This document shows positions 1 through 7,177 of a stretch of 14,966 nt of DNA, in pieces. The position numbers and the translations under genes were made by a program. The DNA lies in NCBI GenBank assembly GCA_903885415.1, contig CAISIP010000455.1, positions 1-14,966 of the forward strand, read 5' to 3'. The notes beneath the pieces were generated by a model, which was not told the DNA's origin, searched no databases, and was given only the letters and a program-made list of their open reading frames with translations. How positions within the stretch are numbered: position 1 is the first letter of the stretch; each line of letters opens with the position of its first letter. The stretch comes from an uncultured beta proteobacterium (GTDB lineage: Bacteria; Pseudomonadota; Gammaproteobacteria; Burkholderiales; Burkholderiaceae_C).

Positions 1-21
1 CCGGAACCCTTGCTTCCTGCC

Positions 22-843
22 ATGTCCAACAGAACCGTATTCTTCATCTCCGACGGCACCGGGATCACCGCAGAAACCTTTGGCAACGCGATCCTTGCGC
101 AGTTCGAGGTCAAGGCGCGTCACATCCGCCTGCCCTTTGTCGACAGCGCCGACAAAGCCTACCAGGCGGTACGCCAGATCAACCACATGGCGACCCTGGA
201 CGGCAACCGGCCGATCGTCTTCACCACCCTGGTGAACATGGAAATCCTGGGAATCATCGAGCGCGGCTGCCACGGCATGCTGCTTGACATGTTCGGTACC
301 TTCGTGCATCCGCTGGAAAACGAGTTGCAGCTCAAGTCGAACCACCGGATCGGCCGCTTCAGCGACGCCAGTAAGAGCAAGGAATACCAGGACCGGATTG
401 AGGCGATCAATTTCTCGCTCGCCCACGACGACGGCCAGTCCAACCGCGACCTAGATCAATCCGACATCATCCTGGTGGGAGTCAGCCGCAGCGGCAAGAC
501 GCCGACCTCGCTCTACCTGGCGATGCAGTACGGACTCAAGGCCTCCAACTATCCGTTGATTCCGGAGGACTTCGAGCGCCAGCAACTGCCGGTGGCCCTG
601 CTGGCGCACCGTTCCAAACTGTTCGGACTGACCATCAAGCCCGACCGCCTGAGCGAAATCCGCCACGAACGCAGGCCCAACTCACGCTACGCCTCTCTGG
701 AAAACTGCCGCTTTGAAATCAGCGAGGCGGAGGCCATGATGCGCCGCAGTGGCATCCGTTGGCTATCGACCACCACCAAGTCGATCGAGGAAATCGCCAC
801 CACGATCTTGCAGGAGATTCTGCCCGAGCGGCTGAACTACTGA
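22..843 (+). CDS. ppsR: PEP synthase regulatory protein (DUF299 bifunctional kinase/pyrophosphorylase)
   Basis: Cytoplasmic regulator of phosphoenolpyruvate synthase. Members of this family inactivate PEP synthase by ADP-dependent threonine phosphorylation and reactivate it by Pi-dependent dephosphorylation, so the enzyme gates gluconeogenesis from pyruvate. The 273-residue product begins MSNRTVFFISDGTGITAE, the typical family N-terminus, and has the nucleotide-binding P-loop GVSRSGKTPTSLYLA at about residues 153-167. Length is normal for the family. An in-frame TTG at 10 would add four residues, but the ATG at 22 matches the usual start; neither has a good Shine-Dalgarno. In related bacteria ppsA often lies divergently upstream, which would be just outside the window. 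The gene converges on the next one with a 12-base gap and no visible terminator. Confidence 0.95.
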   Translation: MSNRTVFFISDGTGITAETFGNAILAQFEVKARHIRLPFVDSADKAYQAVRQINHMATLDGNRPIVFTTLVNMEILGIIERGCHGMLLDMFGTFVHPLENELQLKSNHRIGRFSDASKSKEYQDRIEAINFSLAHDDGQSNRDLDQSDIILVGVSRSGKTPTSLYLAMQYGLKASNYPLIPEDFERQQLPVALLAHRSKLFGLTIKPDRLSEIRHERRPNSRYASLENCRFEISEAEAMMRRSGIRWLSTTTKSIEEIATTILQEILPERLNY

Positions 844-855
844 GACGCGCCGCGA

Positions 856-1263
856 TCAAAGGCCCAGCGCGGCGACTCCCGCCCGCGCCACCTGCGCGTC
901 TTCGCTCGACTTGACGCCACTGACGCCGACCGCACCCAGACAATGGCCCTGGTGCATGATCGGTACCGCGCCCTCGAGCATGCCTTCAACCAGCGGCGCG
1001 CTCAAAAAGGCATGGCGCCCGCCATTGATGATGTCCTCGTAGACCGCGCTGTCTCGCCGACCCAGCGCCGAGGTGCGCGCCTTGGCCGCAGCCATCGACG
1101 CCGACAGCGGTGCCGCGCCGTCGAGCCGCTGCAGGTGCAGCAGGTGCCCACCGTCGTCGACGATGGCAATCGTCACCGCCCAGGCCTTGCTGTGGGCCTC
1201 GGCCTGTGCTGCTGTGGCGATCTTTACAACGTCGCTAAATTCAAGACTGGATCTGCTTTTCAT
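856..1263 (-). CDS. GlcG/HbpS-family protein (heme-binding-like, DUF336)
   Basis: A 135-residue protein of the GlcG/HbpS family. Some members bind heme or cobalamin-like ligands and others sit in glycolate or propanediol operons; the substrate here is unknown. The family core is visible: AVTIAIVDDGGHLLHLQRLD (about 29-48), the helix with SMAAAKARTSALGRRDS (56-72), then a glycine-rich C-terminal strand with GAVGVSGVKSSEDAQVA (110-126). No signal peptide is evident, so it is probably cytoplasmic. The ATG at 1263 gives the expected family N-terminus (MKSRSSLEFSDVVKIA). The frame stays open upstream to about 1608, but that stretch has no family similarity and I treat it as non-coding. There is no strong ribosome-binding site. 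No glc or pdu genes are nearby, so context does not indicate the role. Confidence 0.85.
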   Translation of the reverse strand: MKSRSSLEFSDVVKIATAAQAEAHSKAWAVTIAIVDDGGHLLHLQRLDGAAPLSASMAAAKARTSALGRRDSAVYEDIINGGRHAFLSAPLVEGMLEGAVPIMHQGHCLGAVGVSGVKSSEDAQVARAGVAALGL

Positions 1264-1424
1264 GGGATTCGGAACAATGGGTTGATCGGGCAGGGGGGGA
1301 TCGGGCCGCTGCGCCCGGACCGCCGAGCATAACCGCTGCAGCCGCTCGCAACCCGGACAAAATGGCATTGCCGGTCGCGGGGAATTGGCCCGGCACCCGC
1401 TGGAGGCCGGGGCTTGAATTGCCT

Positions 1425-1430
1425 TAGAAT
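1425..1430 (+). promoter_or_regulatory. Candidate -10 box for the Bax-inhibitor-like gene
   Basis: TAGAAT lies 42 bases before the start codon at 1473 and matches the sigma-70 -10 consensus at five of six positions. No convincing -35 element sits 16-18 bases upstream, so this is only a candidate. Confidence 0.25.
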
Positions 1431-1472
1431 CCGCCCCATCTGCCCTGCACGGGCACTTAAAGGAAAAACGCC

Positions 1473-2174
1473 ATGAATGAACAGATGCGGACATTTGAGG
1501 AAATCTCGGGTTACGGATACGGGGTTTCGGCGCAGCAACGCAACACGGTGATGCGCAACACCTACTGGCTGCTGGCGCTGAGCCTGCTGCCCACCGTGCT
1601 CGGCGCATGGGTCGGTATCGAGACCGGCATCACCGCCTCGCTGGGCGGCGGTCTGGGTCTGGTGGTATTTCTGGGCGGCGCCTTCGGATTCATGTACGCC
1701 ATTGAGAAGACCAAGGAGTCCGCGGTGGGCGTCGCGGTCTTGCTTGCATTCACCTTCTTCATGGGTCTGATGCTGTCGCGCATGATCGCGATGGTGCTGG
1801 GCTTCAAGAACGGCTCCGAGTTGATCATGACGGCTTTCGGCGGAACGGCGGGCATCTTCTTCGTCATGGCCAGCCTGTCGACGGTCATCAAGCGCGACCT
1901 CAGCGGCATGGGCAAGTGGCTGACGGTCGGCGCGCTGGTGCTGATGGTCGGCTCCATCATCAACATGTTCTTCGCCTCGAGCGCCGGCATGATGGTCATC
2001 TCGGTGCTGGGCATCGGCATTTTCAGCGCCTTCATGCTGTACGACCTCAAGCGCATCGTCGATGGCGGCGAAACAAATTACATCAGCGCCACGCTGGCGC
2101 TCTACCTGAGTCTGTACAACGTGTTCCAGATGCTTCTGATGCTGCTCGGAATCGGCGGCTCGCGCGACGACTGA
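1473..2174 (+). CDS. Bax inhibitor-1/YccA family integral membrane protein
   Basis: Inner-membrane protein of the BI-1 (UPF0005) family; bacterial relatives include YccA, which modulates the FtsH protease, and YetJ, a pH-dependent calcium leak channel. The 233-residue product has a short cytoplasmic N-terminus and seven hydrophobic segments, at about 30-48, 58-78, 85-108, 115-137, 150-167, 172-190 and 205-228. The family-typical FMLYDLKRIVDGG follows the sixth helix at about 187-199. The ATG at 1473 is preceded by AGGA at 1461-1464, about eight bases upstream. The gene is monocistronic: its own candidate promoter lies upstream and a strong intrinsic terminator begins 18 bases after the stop. 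Family assignment is firm, but the sequence does not show whether it acts as a protease modulator or a channel. Confidence 0.93.
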   Translation: MNEQMRTFEEISGYGYGVSAQQRNTVMRNTYWLLALSLLPTVLGAWVGIETGITASLGGGLGLVVFLGGAFGFMYAIEKTKESAVGVAVLLAFTFFMGLMLSRMIAMVLGFKNGSELIMTAFGGTAGIFFVMASLSTVIKRDLSGMGKWLTVGALVLMVGSIINMFFASSAGMMVISVLGIGIFSAFMLYDLKRIVDGGETNYISATLALYLSLYNVFQMLLMLLGIGGSRDD

Positions 2175-2192
2175 TCGCCCTCTGCGTTGCTG

Positions 2193-2218
2193 AAAAGGCC
2201 CTGAAAAGGGCCTTTTTT
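2193..2218. terminator. Rho-independent terminator, probably bidirectional
   Basis: A perfect nine-pair stem, AAAAGGCCC (2193-2201) with GGGCCTTTT (2208-2216), encloses a six-base loop and runs into a T tract. It lies between the convergent Bax-inhibitor-like gene and rlmD. Because the stem ends in A's on one side and T's on the other, it gives a hairpin plus U run on both strands and could end both transcripts. Confidence 0.92.
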
Positions 2219-2236
2219 CATGGGCGCCGCAGCCTA

Positions 2237-3751
2237 CTAGGGCAACAGGTCAAACACCGCGATGCTCTCAATATGCGCGGTGTGTGAAAACATATTGACC
2301 ACCGCCGCTGCCGAGCAGCGGTAACCCGCCTGCTGCACCAGCATCGCCGCGTCACGGGCCAAGGTCGCCGGATTGCAGCTGACATAAACGATCCGCTGGG
2401 GCGCCGACCAGTGGCGCTGTTCGACCGGCTTCGAAGCGGGCTCAGCGTCGCTGACCGCCTGCCCATCCGGATCGGGGTTGCGCGCCTTGTACAAATCAAC
2501 CAGCGCCTTGATCAGCGCAAACGCGCCCTCGCGCGGCGGATCCAGCAGCCACCGCTGGGCGGTCGCGTCGTCGACCAGCGCCTGCGCATGCATCTCAAAC
2601 AGGTTGCGTGCCACAAACCGCACCCGGCCAGCGTCCGCCGCTGCATCCTCGCCCATGCCGTTGCGCCTCGCGTTGTCCCTCGCCCTGTCAACCATCGCCT
2701 GGCTTCCCTCCACGCCCAGCACCTCACCCGCCTGCGTCGCCAACGGCAGGGTGAAGTTGCCAAGCCCGCAAAACCAGTCGATCACCCGATCGCTGCGCTG
2801 CGCGCCGAGCAGGCGCAACGCCTGGACGACCAGGACCCTGTTGACCTGCGGATTAACCTGGGTGAAATCAGTGGGCTTGAACGGCATGCGAACGCCAAAC
2901 TCCGGCAGCTCATAAGCCAGTGGCGGCCCGCCCTCATCGAGCAGTCGCACCGAGTCCGGGCCCCCGGACTGCAACCACCACTGAATATGCCAGCGCCGTC
3001 CCGAAAAATCGCAGCCATTGCGGCTCGCGAACGCACGCAGCAGCGCCAAGTCGCCTTCTGCCAATGGCTGCAGATGGCGCAGCACCAAGGCGACCACGGT
3101 GGCGCCGTCGGCGTCGCCTATCGCCAGTTCAATTTGCGGACAGGTCTCGCGCGCCTGCATAGCCATCACCAGTTCGCGCAGCGGCAGCAGCAGCGCGCTG
3201 ACCGGTTCGGGCAGCACCGGGCATTGCTGCATGTCGGCCACAAAGCTGCTCTTGCGCTCGTGAAAACCCACCAGCACCACGCCCTTCTTGCGCACAAAAC
3301 GTACCGACAGCCGGGCCCGGTAGCGGTAAGCCCAGGCCGGCCCGTGCATGGCGCGCAGCATCGACTGCGGCTTGACCTTGCCCAGATGCCACAGGCTGTC
3401 TTCAAGCACGCGCTGCTTGATCGCGACCTGCGCACCAGCGTGCAGGTGCTGCAACTTGCAGCCGCCACACGCGCCTTCGTGCAGTCCGAAGTGCGGGCAG
3501 TGCGGCCGGACCCGCTGCGCGGACTCGCGATGGACCGCGATCACCGTCGCCTTCTCGAAGCTGGGCTTGCGCCGGTTGACATTGGCACTGACGACCTCGA
3601 AGGGCAGCGCACCTTCGATGAACACCACCTTGCCGTCACTGCGGTGCGCAATGCCCTGCGCGTCGATGTCGAGCGACTCGACCCGCAGCCGGCCCTCGGG
3701 CAGATCGATCGCCGGCGGCCCGGCCAGCGCTAGCGGATCAGACCCAGGCAC
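2237..3751 (-). CDS. rlmD: 23S rRNA (uracil-1939-C5)-methyltransferase RlmD
   Basis: Fe-S and SAM-dependent methyltransferase that makes m5U1939 in 23S rRNA. A short TRAM-like N-terminal region precedes the cluster cysteines C85, C95, C98 (HCPHFGLHEGACGGC) and C177 (QQCPVL). The C-terminal Rossmann domain has the SAM motif DWFCGLGNFTLPLATQ (325-340), LLDPPR (402-407) and the catalytic-cysteine motif VSCNPATLARD with C459. At 504 residues it is longer than typical RlmD (about 430-470), partly because of an insert at about 423-450. The chosen start is GTG at 3751, inside the 3' end of the exonuclease gene (14-base overlap), which suggests translational coupling. An open frame continues upstream into the exonuclease gene but only antiparallel shadow sequence is encoded there. 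It is the last gene of the five-gene run and ends at the terminator at 2193-2218. Confidence 0.93.
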   Translation of the reverse strand: MPGSDPLALAGPPAIDLPEGRLRVESLDIDAQGIAHRSDGKVVFIEGALPFEVVSANVNRRKPSFEKATVIAVHRESAQRVRPHCPHFGLHEGACGGCKLQHLHAGAQVAIKQRVLEDSLWHLGKVKPQSMLRAMHGPAWAYRYRARLSVRFVRKKGVVLVGFHERKSSFVADMQQCPVLPEPVSALLLPLRELVMAMQARETCPQIELAIGDADGATVVALVLRHLQPLAEGDLALLRAFASRNGCDFSGRRWHIQWWLQSGGPDSVRLLDEGGPPLAYELPEFGVRMPFKPTDFTQVNPQVNRVLVVQALRLLGAQRSDRVIDWFCGLGNFTLPLATQAGEVLGVEGSQAMVDRARDNARRNGMGEDAAADAGRVRFVARNLFEMHAQALVDDATAQRWLLDPPREGAFALIKALVDLYKARNPDPDGQAVSDAEPASKPVEQRHWSAPQRIVYVSCNPATLARDAAMLVQQAGYRCSAAAVVNMFSHTAHIESIAVFDLLP

Positions 3752-4523
3752 GCAGGTACTCGGCCCAATGCGGCTCACGCACAGCGAGCTGCGCCAGGCT
3801 ATCCCTGGCCAGCGCGATCTCCTGCTCGTACTCCTTCTCCAACAGACCGCCACGCATTCTCTGGAAGCGACAATACAGCAGGAAGGTGTTCATCACGTCG
3901 GTCTCGCAATAGCGCCGGATATCCTCAAGCTTGCCGTCCAGATAGGCCGGGTAGACGGCAGAGCCGTCCATACCGAGCTTGCCCGGAAATCCGCACAGCT
4001 TGGCCATCGCGTCGAGCGGCGCATTGTTCTTCGGCTGGTACATCGCCAGCAGGTCCATCAGGTCGAGATGGCGCATGTGGTATCGGCTGATGTAGTTGTT
4101 CCACTTGAAGTCTTTGTCGTCCTCGCCCATGTCCCAGTACTTGTCGGCGACCACGCCATGCTGCAGGCCCCGGTAATGCAGCACCGGCAGATCAAAGCCG
4201 CCGCCATTCCAGCTCACCAACTGCGGCCGATGCTTGTCCAGCGTGTTGAAGAAGGTCTGTATGACCTTTGCCTCCGAGGCGCCGTCACGGTCGACAAAGG
4301 AATGAATGCGCAGGCCTTCCGCGTTGCGAAAGACGGCGCTGATGACCACCACGCGCTGCAGGTGCAGCGGCATGAAATCGCTCTGCCCCTTTTCCTTGCG
4401 CTCACCCAGCCAGGATGCGTAGACCTCGGCGTCGCTCGCGTCGGCCGCCGATCCGCGCAGCGCGCGCAGCCCGGCGATATCGGGAATCGATTCGATGTCG
4501 AAGGCAAGTACGGGCCAGCCCAT
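3738..4523 (-). CDS. Predicted 3'-5' exonuclease related to PolB exonuclease domain (DnaQ-like fold)
   Basis: A 261-residue stand-alone DEDD-superfamily nuclease of the predicted PolB-like type (Pfam DNA_pol_B_exo2). Three exonuclease motifs are seen: ExoI VLAFDIESIP with D9 and E11, ExoII SWNGGGFDLPVL with D111, and ExoIII YCETD with Y205 and D209, the DEDDy pattern. It should remove 3'-terminal nucleotides from nucleic acid using two metal ions; the in vivo substrate is not known. No polymerase domain follows. The ATG at 4523 is preferred, with D9 close to the N-terminus as expected; an in-frame TTG at 4535 would add four residues. It starts 17 bases after nlpD ends and overlaps the rlmD start, so it is an interior gene of the operon. 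Confidence 0.88.
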   Translation of the reverse strand: MGWPVLAFDIESIPDIAGLRALRGSAADASDAEVYASWLGERKEKGQSDFMPLHLQRVVVISAVFRNAEGLRIHSFVDRDGASEAKVIQTFFNTLDKHRPQLVSWNGGGFDLPVLHYRGLQHGVVADKYWDMGEDDKDFKWNNYISRYHMRHLDLMDLLAMYQPKNNAPLDAMAKLCGFPGKLGMDGSAVYPAYLDGKLEDIRRYCETDVMNTFLLYCRFQRMRGGLLEKEYEQEIALARDSLAQLAVREPHWAEYLRAWV

Positions 4524-4540
4524 GGTGCGTGTCAAGTCGC

Positions 4541-5425
4541 TCAGCGCTGCGGCAGGTATTTGGATGGATCAACCGGCTTGCCGAGGCGGCGCAGCTCGAA
4601 ATGCAGCTTCACGCGATCGGCATCGCTGCTGCCCATCTCGGCGATCTTCTGGCCCTTTTGCACCGTCTGATCCTCTTTGACCAGCAGCGTCTGGTTGTGC
4701 GCATAGGCACTCAGGAAGCTGCTGCTGTGCTTGAGGATGATCAGGTTGCCGTAGCCGCGCAGGCTCGAGCCCGCATAGACCACCTTGCCGCCGGCTGCGG
4801 CGACGACCGTGTCGCCAGCGGAGCCCGCTATGTCCAGCCCCTTGTTTTTGACCTCATCAAAGCCGCCGAGCAGATGGCCGCGCGCCGGCCAGACCCAGTC
4901 GATCTCGTCCTCGATCGCCACCGCCTGGGCTGGCACGGGCCTTGGCGCGGACGCCGGCGCAGCAGCCGGCGGCGCTACGCCGGCCGACACCGCAGCGCTG
5001 GCGCCGCGCTGGGGACCCAGCGCCGTGCCGACCACCGGCACTTGCGGCAGCACCTGAGCGACTGCAGCGCCCGTGGCAACCGGTGCTTCGGGAGGCAGCA
5101 CGCGCAGCAGCTGGCCGACCTCGATCAGGTTAGGGTTGTCCAGCGCGTTCCAGCGCGCCAGGTCTCTCCAGTTTTGGCCGGTCTCGAGCGCGACCCGGAT
5201 CAGCGTGTCACCTGGCTTGACCGCGTAATAGCCCGGGCGAACCGGTATGTCGGGTGCGCCGGTGGCCGCTGGCACCGCCGCTTGCGCGGTGGGCGCTGCG
5301 CTGGCTGAGGCCATCCGGTCTTCCACCGGAACCCGCTTGGCCTGGCGCACGCTGCACGCCGCAAGACAGGCGAGCGCACAGACGGCCAAGGTCCATGCGA
5401 GGTGGCGGCCAAACCCGATGCGCAT
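4541..5425 (-). CDS. nlpD: NlpD-like murein hydrolase activator lipoprotein (LysM + degenerate LytM/M23)
   Basis: Outer-membrane lipoprotein of 294 residues. A type II signal peptide ends in LACLAAC with lipidated C24. A LysM peptidoglycan-binding domain lies at about 65-109 (GYYAVKPGDTLIRVA onward), then an Ala/Pro linker, then a LytM/M23 domain at about 190-292. The first zinc-ligand histidine of active M23 enzymes (HxGxD) is replaced: the protein reads NKGLDIAG, with N194 where His is expected. The later histidines YAH (H243) and LHFELR (H275) remain. This is the NlpD/EnvC pattern, known to activate periplasmic amidases such as AmiC during septum splitting rather than cleave peptidoglycan. 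The ATG at 5425 has an AAGGAA ribosome site six bases upstream. An in-frame TTG at 5440 falls inside that site and is unlikely to be used. Pcm lies 11 bases upstream. Confidence 0.92.
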   Translation of the reverse strand: MRIGFGRHLAWTLAVCALACLAACSVRQAKRVPVEDRMASASAAPTAQAAVPAATGAPDIPVRPGYYAVKPGDTLIRVALETGQNWRDLARWNALDNPNLIEVGQLLRVLPPEAPVATGAAVAQVLPQVPVVGTALGPQRGASAAVSAGVAPPAAAPASAPRPVPAQAVAIEDEIDWVWPARGHLLGGFDEVKNKGLDIAGSAGDTVVAAAGGKVVYAGSSLRGYGNLIILKHSSSFLSAYAHNQTLLVKEDQTVQKGQKIAEMGSSDADRVKLHFELRRLGKPVDPSKYLPQR

Positions 5426-5431
5426 GGACGA

Positions 5432-5437
5432 TTCCTT
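5432..5437 (-). promoter_or_regulatory. Ribosome-binding site that fixes the nlpD start
   Basis: AAGGAA on the minus strand lies six bases before the ATG at 5425. It touches the pcm stop codon (5437-5439), so ribosomes ending pcm are placed to start nlpD. This rules against the in-frame TTG at 5440 as the nlpD start. Confidence 0.7.
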
Positions 5438-6282
5438 CAAGCGAGTCCCGATTTTAGGGGCACAAAATGCACTGCTTCATGCACGCTTTGCCGCAGCCCG
5501 CGCGCCGTCTTGTCGATCACCACCAGCACCTGCTGCGTATGGGCGCCGACCGCCATGGCCACCGGCGCTACGAGGCGCCCGCCAACCGCGAGTTGATCGG
5601 TCCAGGCCTGTGGCACTGCCTCTCCGCCAGCAGCGGCGATGATCCCGGCATACGGGGCCCCTTTGGCGAAACCGGCCATGCCGTCGCCAAACAGCAGGTG
5701 CAGATTAGCCAAGCGCAAGGGGCGCAGGTTCTCGCGCGCGCGGTCGTGCAGTCCGCGCAGACGCTCCATGCTGTAGACCTCGCTCGCCAGCAGGCTCAGC
5801 ACCGCAGCCTGGTAGCCGCAGCCGGTGCCTATTTCCAGCACCCGGCCCAGTAGGCCGGGACGTTGCTTGCGCAACAGTTCGAGCATGCGCGCCACCACGC
5901 CCGGCTTGGAGATGGTCTGGCCCAGGCCGATCGGCAGACTGGTGTCCTCATAGGCCTGCGCATGCAGCGCACTATCGACAAAACGGTGGCGCTCGACCTG
6001 GGACATGGCCGCCAGCACCGTGGCGTCGACGACGCCCTGGGCCGCAATTTTGGCGACCATGTTCGTGCGAACCGCCGCAAAGTCGCCGTGCGCCGGCGTT
6101 CGGGCCGGAACCACCGTGCGCGCGGGTGCACGCGCGCCCACAACTGGCGCCGGCCGACCCAGCTTGGACGCGGCAGCGGGCGCCAGATCCAGCGCCTGCA
6201 CCTTGGTGACGGCCTTGACCGCCGGGACCGGTCGATCGCCGGCACGCTCGAGTTGCGCCGGAAAGCTCGGCCGCTGTTTCAT
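5437..6282 (-). CDS. pcm: Protein-L-isoaspartate O-methyltransferase
   Basis: SAM-dependent repair enzyme that methylates L-isoaspartyl residues in aged proteins, starting their return to normal aspartate. The 281-residue product has the PIMT motif LPIGLGQTISKPGVVARMLE (116-135) and the SAM-binding motif VLEIGTGCGYQAAVLS (148-163). The catalytic core starts near residue 68. The first 65 or so residues are a basic Ala/Pro/Arg-rich extension not found in the about 210-residue E. coli enzyme; similar extensions occur in other betaproteobacterial versions as far as I recall. Its start codon overlaps the surE stop as ATGA, a standard translational-coupling arrangement. The SurE-Pcm pairing is widely conserved and fits a stress or stationary-phase maintenance role. 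Confidence 0.94.
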   Translation of the reverse strand: MKQRPSFPAQLERAGDRPVPAVKAVTKVQALDLAPAAASKLGRPAPVVGARAPARTVVPARTPAHGDFAAVRTNMVAKIAAQGVVDATVLAAMSQVERHRFVDSALHAQAYEDTSLPIGLGQTISKPGVVARMLELLRKQRPGLLGRVLEIGTGCGYQAAVLSLLASEVYSMERLRGLHDRARENLRPLRLANLHLLFGDGMAGFAKGAPYAGIIAAAGGEAVPQAWTDQLAVGGRLVAPVAMAVGAHTQQVLVVIDKTARGLRQSVHEAVHFVPLKSGLA

Positions 6283-7058
6283 GGCTGGCCATCACCCCCG
6301 ACGGGCAGCAGCCCGGCCGTCGTCTGACCCCAGTGCGCAAGCGCGTCGTGGTCGGTCAGGTCGGTCTTGAGCGGCGTAACCGAGACATAACCACCCAGCG
6401 TTGCATGGAAGTCAGTGCCGTCGGCGTCGTCCTTGGCAGCGCCAGCGGCGCCGATCCAGTACATCGTCTGGCCCCGCGGGCTGGTCTGCGTTACCACCGA
6501 CTCGGCCGCGTGGCGTCGCCCCAGCCGGCATACCTTGACACCCTTGATCTGGTCCAGCGGCACATTCGGTATGTTCACGTTGAGCAACCAGGGGCTCGCG
6601 CCGACCTGGATGTCCTGCAGCATCTGCAGCACCAGTTCGCGCGCCTTGGCCGCGGCCGCGTCGAGTTGCGCCCAGCCGCTCTCGACCTGGGAAAAGGCGA
6701 TCGCCGGAACGCCGAGCAGATAGCCCTCCATCGCGGCACCCACCGTTCCGGAATAGATCGTGTCGTCGCCCATGTTGGCGCCATTGTTGATGCCGGCGAC
6801 GACCAGATCGGGCTTGTAGCCCAGCAAGCCGGTCAAGGCGATATGCACGCAGTCGGCCGGCGTTCCGTTGATGAAGCGAAAGCCATTGGCGGCGGTGGCC
6901 ACGTACAGCGGCGCGTGCAGCGTGAAAGCGTTGGACTTGGCGCTGTTGTTTTGCTCCGGCGCCACCACCTCGACCTCGGCCACATCCTTGAGCGCCTCAT
7001 ACAGCGCCACGATGCCCGGCGCCTGGTAACCGTCGTCGTTGGAAATCAGAATTTTCAT
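6279..7058 (-). CDS. surE: 5'/3'-nucleotidase SurE
   Basis: Metal-dependent survival-protein phosphatase that removes phosphate from nucleoside 5'- and 3'-monophosphates and, in some species, exopolyphosphate. The 259-residue length is normal. The signature MKILISNDDGYQAPGI carries metal ligands D8 and D9; the S39 region (APEQNNSAKSN) and AGINNGANMGDDTIYSGTV (88-106, with N91) complete the active site. The ATG at 7058 gives the canonical N-terminus but has no good Shine-Dalgarno. A TACAAT -10 candidate lies only 22 bases upstream, so the leader would be very short. It is the first gene of the minus-strand run surE-pcm-nlpD-exonuclease-rlmD and is divergent from the quinone-reductase/efflux operon. 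Confidence 0.96.
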   Translation of the reverse strand: MKILISNDDGYQAPGIVALYEALKDVAEVEVVAPEQNNSAKSNAFTLHAPLYVATAANGFRFINGTPADCVHIALTGLLGYKPDLVVAGINNGANMGDDTIYSGTVGAAMEGYLLGVPAIAFSQVESGWAQLDAAAAKARELVLQMLQDIQVGASPWLLNVNIPNVPLDQIKGVKVCRLGRRHAAESVVTQTSPRGQTMYWIGAAGAAKDDADGTDFHATLGGYVSVTPLKTDLTDHDALAHWGQTTAGLLPVGGDGQP

Positions 7059-7079
7059 AGGCGATGTGGATGCAGGCCG

Positions 7080-7085
7080 ATTGTA
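7080..7085 (-). promoter_or_regulatory. Candidate -10 box for the surE operon
   Basis: TACAAT on the minus strand matches the sigma-70 -10 consensus at five of six positions. It predicts a leader of about 15 bases before the surE ATG at 7058. The -35 position falls within a GC-rich inverted repeat and has no consensus match, which might mean an activator or a different sigma factor. Confidence 0.35.
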
Positions 7086-7095
7086 GGTCGGCGTC

Positions 7096-7131
7096 GGCGC
7101 CAGCGCCCTGGCGCCGGTCCCAGCGCCAGGG
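7096..7131. repeat. Overlapping inverted repeats in the surE/qor divergent spacer
   Basis: Two perfect hairpins share sequence. The first is GGCGCCAG (7096-7103) with CTGGCGCC (7108-7115), four-base loop. The second is CCCTGGCGC (7106-7114) with GCGCCAGGG (7123-7131), eight-base loop. Using one arm excludes the other. They lie upstream of the surE -10 candidate and 46 or more bases before the qor start. They could be operator half-sites or an RNA switch in the qor leader; function is not shown. Confidence 0.6.
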
Positions 7132-7177
7132 CCGCAGCGCTGCCCTTATCATTGCCAGCCACACAAGGGAGACATGG

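Noticed and set aside
1264..1608. Upstream open extension of the GlcG-like gene
   Set aside because: It runs through the intergenic region into the start of the Bax-inhibitor-like gene and has no similarity to the family; ATG at 1263 gives the normal length.
2411..3733. Long plus-strand open frame (440 codons) antisense to rlmD
   Set aside because: The minus-strand frame encodes all RlmD motifs; the plus frame has no recognisable domain and is an open shadow of GC-rich coding DNA.
3348..4670. Long plus-strand open frame (440 codons) across exonuclease and rlmD genes
   Set aside because: It spans two well-supported minus-strand genes and an operon junction and has no family signature.
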